A stretch of DNA of 44,024 bases from Emmonsiellopsis sp. PD_33 (lineage: Eukaryota; Ascomycota; Eurotiomycetes; Onygenales; Ajellomycetaceae). The position numbers and the translations under genes were made by a program. Below the pieces are notes generated by a model. It saw only the letters and a list, made by a program, of their open reading frames with translations, was not told the DNA's origin and made no database searches. Where the stretch lies: contig JANTQF010000301.1 of NCBI GenBank assembly GCA_032988165.1, positions 1 through 44,024 on the forward strand, given 5' to 3'. This document shows, piece by piece, positions 41,644-44,024 of this stretch. Every line of letters begins with the position of its first letter. The first letter of the stretch is position 1.

Positions 41644-41656
41644 CTTATCTTATCTT
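41644..41656 (-). promoter_or_regulatory. Two adjacent GATA-factor sites
   Basis: The minus strand reads AAGATAAGATAAG, giving two HGATAR cores 5 bp apart. This spacing is usual for nitrogen- or iron-responsive GATA factors (AreA, SreA type). The role at this gene is inference. Confidence 0.45.
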
Positions 41657-41817
41657 GATCCTGACTCATCCAGCACCTGTCTATCAAAACCTCAGCGACC
41701 ATCCAGACTTTCTATTTGATCTCCTATGACTGCCCGGCTGCGTTAATCTACATTCTCACAGAGTGCTCATTTACCAGCGCCATCTACTCCCCACAATTCT
41801 CCAAGCCCCACCTCAAA

Positions 41818-42381
41818 ATGGCCATCAAAATCCGCCCCGCCATACAACAAGACCTCCCCCAAATCCACGCCATCTACACCCAATACGTTCTAAACACCGT
41901 CGTAACTTTCCTCGTCAACAAGCCCCCGCAATCATATACCACGGAGAAATTCCACACCGCGCAGGAACGCGGCCTGCCGTATCTTGTTGCCGTAGAAGAG
42001 TCCGAAGCGGGATCGGAAAAGGTCTGCGGATACACCCAAGCTTCACCATTCAGGGGTTATATGCTCTCCTACGGCCCCACCGTTGAATTGTCACTCTTTG
42101 TGCATCCAGATTATCGATGCAGGGGGATTGGAAATAGACTACTCGCGGCACTACTGGAAGCTCTCAAAACTACCAAGCATCGAACCTGTGAGTTTGAGGG
42201 GGACGCAGAGCATGAGGTGAAACCTGAGGATGGGGCCGTTGTGAAGAACCTGCTAGCTGTTATGGCCGTTGATTCGACTGGGAGGAATGGGGGGGAAGGG
42301 TTGAGGGATTGGTATGTTCAGAGGGGATTTGTGGAGAGGGGGAGGTTGAAGGAGGTTGGGTTTAAGATGGGGCAGTGGTGA
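41818..42381 (+). CDS. GNAT acetyltransferase, phosphinothricin acetyltransferase-like
   Basis: 187 aa, single exon. The start MAIKIRPAIQQDLPQIHAIY is typical of the PAT/bar-like GNAT subgroup (IRPA...DLPQIHAIYxxYVLNTxVTF). GYTQASPFRGY (71-81), the acetyl-CoA loop YRCRGIGNRLL (99-109) and the C-terminal WYVQRGFVERGRLKEVGFKMG follow the family pattern. A loop of about 35 residues with an acidic stretch (FEGDAEHEVKPEDG) is inserted before the NLLAVMAVD strand. In fungi such enzymes acetylate amino-acid-like or toxic amine substrates; the natural substrate is unknown. In-frame codons extend upstream of 41818 without an ATG. Confidence 0.88.
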   Translation: MAIKIRPAIQQDLPQIHAIYTQYVLNTVVTFLVNKPPQSYTTEKFHTAQERGLPYLVAVEESEAGSEKVCGYTQASPFRGYMLSYGPTVELSLFVHPDYRCRGIGNRLLAALLEALKTTKHRTCEFEGDAEHEVKPEDGAVVKNLLAVMAVDSTGRNGGEGLRDWYVQRGFVERGRLKEVGFKMGQW

Positions 42382-44024
42382 GTTTTGTATTTTTCTCCTT
42401 TACTTGTTTTTGATTTTTAATTGGGCTCCTGTGTATATGTATCCTCATTCTGGCCATTGTCTCCCAGGGACAAGAATACTACTCGAAAGGGTTCGGAAGC
42501 ACTAATTCTCGCGGTGTTTAGGATTGATACGATATACCTTCAGTATACCTTATGAATGACTTCCATAAGTTAGTGGATGGTGGAAATATGCCACCAAGGG
42601 GCAGAGAGAACGAGATATTTCATCCAGGAATAACAAGTCAATCAAGACACTGATGACTACTCTTCGTTTCAACTTTCTCGTTCAGTTTGTCGCAAGACTC
42701 CCTCATTACAGAGTTACTAGTATTTAACCCCGTTGCCTTAATTCTTAGTGCGCACTGGCGTTCCTCCGTGCTTCCAACAGAAACGTTGTGGTTTCCCCCT
42801 TTGTACTGGGAAAGGGGTCTTTTTAAACGTAGCCTTCCTACTCATAAACTATCATCAGAATCTAGATAGGAACGACGGGAGCAGCGAGCAACGAAGGAGA
42901 CGGGCACATAAAAGATCTTCTATGTTCGTTACTCAATCCATTTCTACTCAGCGTTCTATACCAGCGACGCCGTAAACATACTCGGTCGACGCCATAGTCG
43001 CCGAGGAGTGAAAAGCTAAGCTGCTCCTCTCTTGTGCTTCACAGGGGCTGCTCGAGCATTCTTCTCCCAACCCAAAACCGACGATGATTCTGAATTTAGC
43101 GGCTTAAGCCAGCGTAGCTAAAACTTCCGCGAAACTCGACAGCCCCCAAATATGGATGAAAATTCATTCATAAGGGCCAGAGTTCGAATGTGATCGAGGT
43201 TGATAGCACTCAGAAGATGCATACGGGGAACGCGCAAATCAATCCCACACACAGGCGACGTGGTCAAGTGCATGCAATATGCCTTGTAAAAATGCATTCT
43301 CGAGCCAGCCACAGTTGCGGAGAGTGAGTTTGTGACCGCGATGTCGCCGAACTTGATCCGTCACAACCAACCTTGCCCGCACTTATCGGACCTTGGTTGC
43401 CAGCTATGCCAACCACGAAGCGAGACGCGGAATACACGAGCAGCGTTCCACATCCAGAGCCCGGTCGTCACTTTCATAATTATCTCCAGCGGTTGCGAAT
43501 TCCAACCTTCACAATGTTAACGTGGGGTATAAATTATGGAGATTCGTTCAAGGATTCCCCTCTGTCAACCAGAAAGAAGGCTTATCGAACGCAGACCGCC
43601 AGGCTAATACAAGCCAAGTGACAAGCGGCCTTTATCTCCAAACAGCGGCGTGCGCAACCTTTCACAAAAATGACAGATCAATGACGAGCATCTCCTCACC
43701 AACAAGGTTCTGGATGGATCAGTCAAACAGTCAAAGGTGATGAGTGGAGCACCAGAAGGGAACATCTCTTACTTATCCCTGTTGTGCTTGTTTTATTAAT
43801 TGCTGATATTAATTAGCATTCTGGTGGAGCGTACAGTTCACCTGACCATGAGAATCGGTTGGCTGACCGCGCTAGGCAGGGTCAGCTGACCAAGTTGAGC
43901 AAGGCCTAGTGCTGCACCAGTCAAATGGTCAGCTGACCTCTTATTAATACAAGCTATTACATGAAGAATACTAAAATTAAAATTAAATAATTATTAATTA
44001 TATCATATAAAATTTTAACTGGTA
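42382..44024. other. Apparently gene-free region, AT-rich at its right end
   Basis: No supportable gene. A short coding-like stretch ending ARAFFSQPKTDDDSEFSG then LSQRS and a stop (about 43052-43120, plus) follows a CTTCACAG acceptor-like site and could be a gene remnant. Minus-strand 43118-43312 is open but unrecognised. The last 80 bp are almost pure A/T. Two GGTCAGCTGACC palindromes (43880-43891, 43927-43938) mark the approach to it. Confidence 0.4.
43880..43938. repeat. Pair of identical 12-bp palindromes
   Basis: GGTCAGCTGACC occurs at 43880-43891 and again at 43927-43938. A third partial copy (GGCTGACC) lies at 43861. They immediately precede the AT-rich end and may belong to the terminus of a repeat element continuing beyond the window. 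Confidence 0.6.

Larger units (their letters stand above)
41256..41817. promoter_or_regulatory. Divergent promoter, macro-domain gene / GNAT gene
   Basis: About 560 bp. Two elements stand out: ATTGGCCAAT (41616-41625), a palindromic double CCAAT box, and tandem GATA sites at 41644-41656. Both lie about 160-200 bp upstream of the GNAT start. Confidence 0.6.

Noticed and set aside
1..44024. CRISPR array, phage or bacterial operon
   Set aside because: All recognisable genes are eukaryotic with spliceosomal introns, and the only tandem repeats are simple minisatellites without spacers.

Overview
The window is nuclear DNA of a filamentous ascomycete, most likely of the order Eurotiales (Aspergillus-like). 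The evidence is compact genes with short introns of about 40-116 bp that carry GT-AG ends and CTAAC/CTGAC branch sites, conserved fungal single-copy genes, and intergenic sequence of the type usual in this group. The order-level placement is inference from gene content and style. No tRNA, rRNA or CRISPR was seen.

Layout. 0-8.2 kb: tail of a Gly/Asn-rich repeat protein; a large disordered protein starting with a MNWTGGRL motif; a palmitoyl-protein thioesterase; a GNAT acetyltransferase; and, on the minus strand, a Sim4/CENP-L (Fta1-like) kinetochore subunit. 9-20 kb: a SulP anion transporter with STAS domain (minus), divergent from eIF2-alpha (plus), then the vacuolar TRP-type channel Yvc1 (plus) and the Vac1/Pep7 (rabenosyn-like) endosomal tether (minus). 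20-26 kb: an accessory island on the minus strand, with a multi-exon secreted Cys-containing protein of unknown function, an Hsp70-like ATPase-fold gene broken by an in-frame stop, a small Cys-rich protein and an ankyrin-repeat protein. 26-32 kb: a divergent class III-like sirtuin and the ER P5A-ATPase Spf1. 33-42.4 kb: a HET-C2/GLTP glycolipid transfer protein (minus), divergent from a Spo71-like PH-domain protein (plus), then the Imp2 mitochondrial inner membrane protease, a macro-domain ADP-ribose hydrolase-like protein (both minus) and a second GNAT acetyltransferase (plus). 42.4-44 kb: apparently gene-free, becoming AT-rich at the very end.

The genes are mostly unrelated housekeeping loci. 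The loosest themes are membrane traffic and organelle function (Ppt1, Vac1/Pep7, Yvc1, Spf1, GLTP, Imp2) and NAD/ADP-ribose chemistry (sirtuin and macro domain, which are not adjacent).

The most noteworthy sequence observations are: a 372-bp, almost fully palindromic MITE with a TA target-site duplication inside an SPF1 intron; an SPF1 start codon split AT|G by an intron; a 9-bp-period GCAAAC minisatellite upstream of three genes; a one-stop Hsp70-like pseudogene; and a sirtuin lacking the usual catalytic-loop arginine. Exon structures were read by eye from splice signals and checked for phase. No alignments or searches were run.
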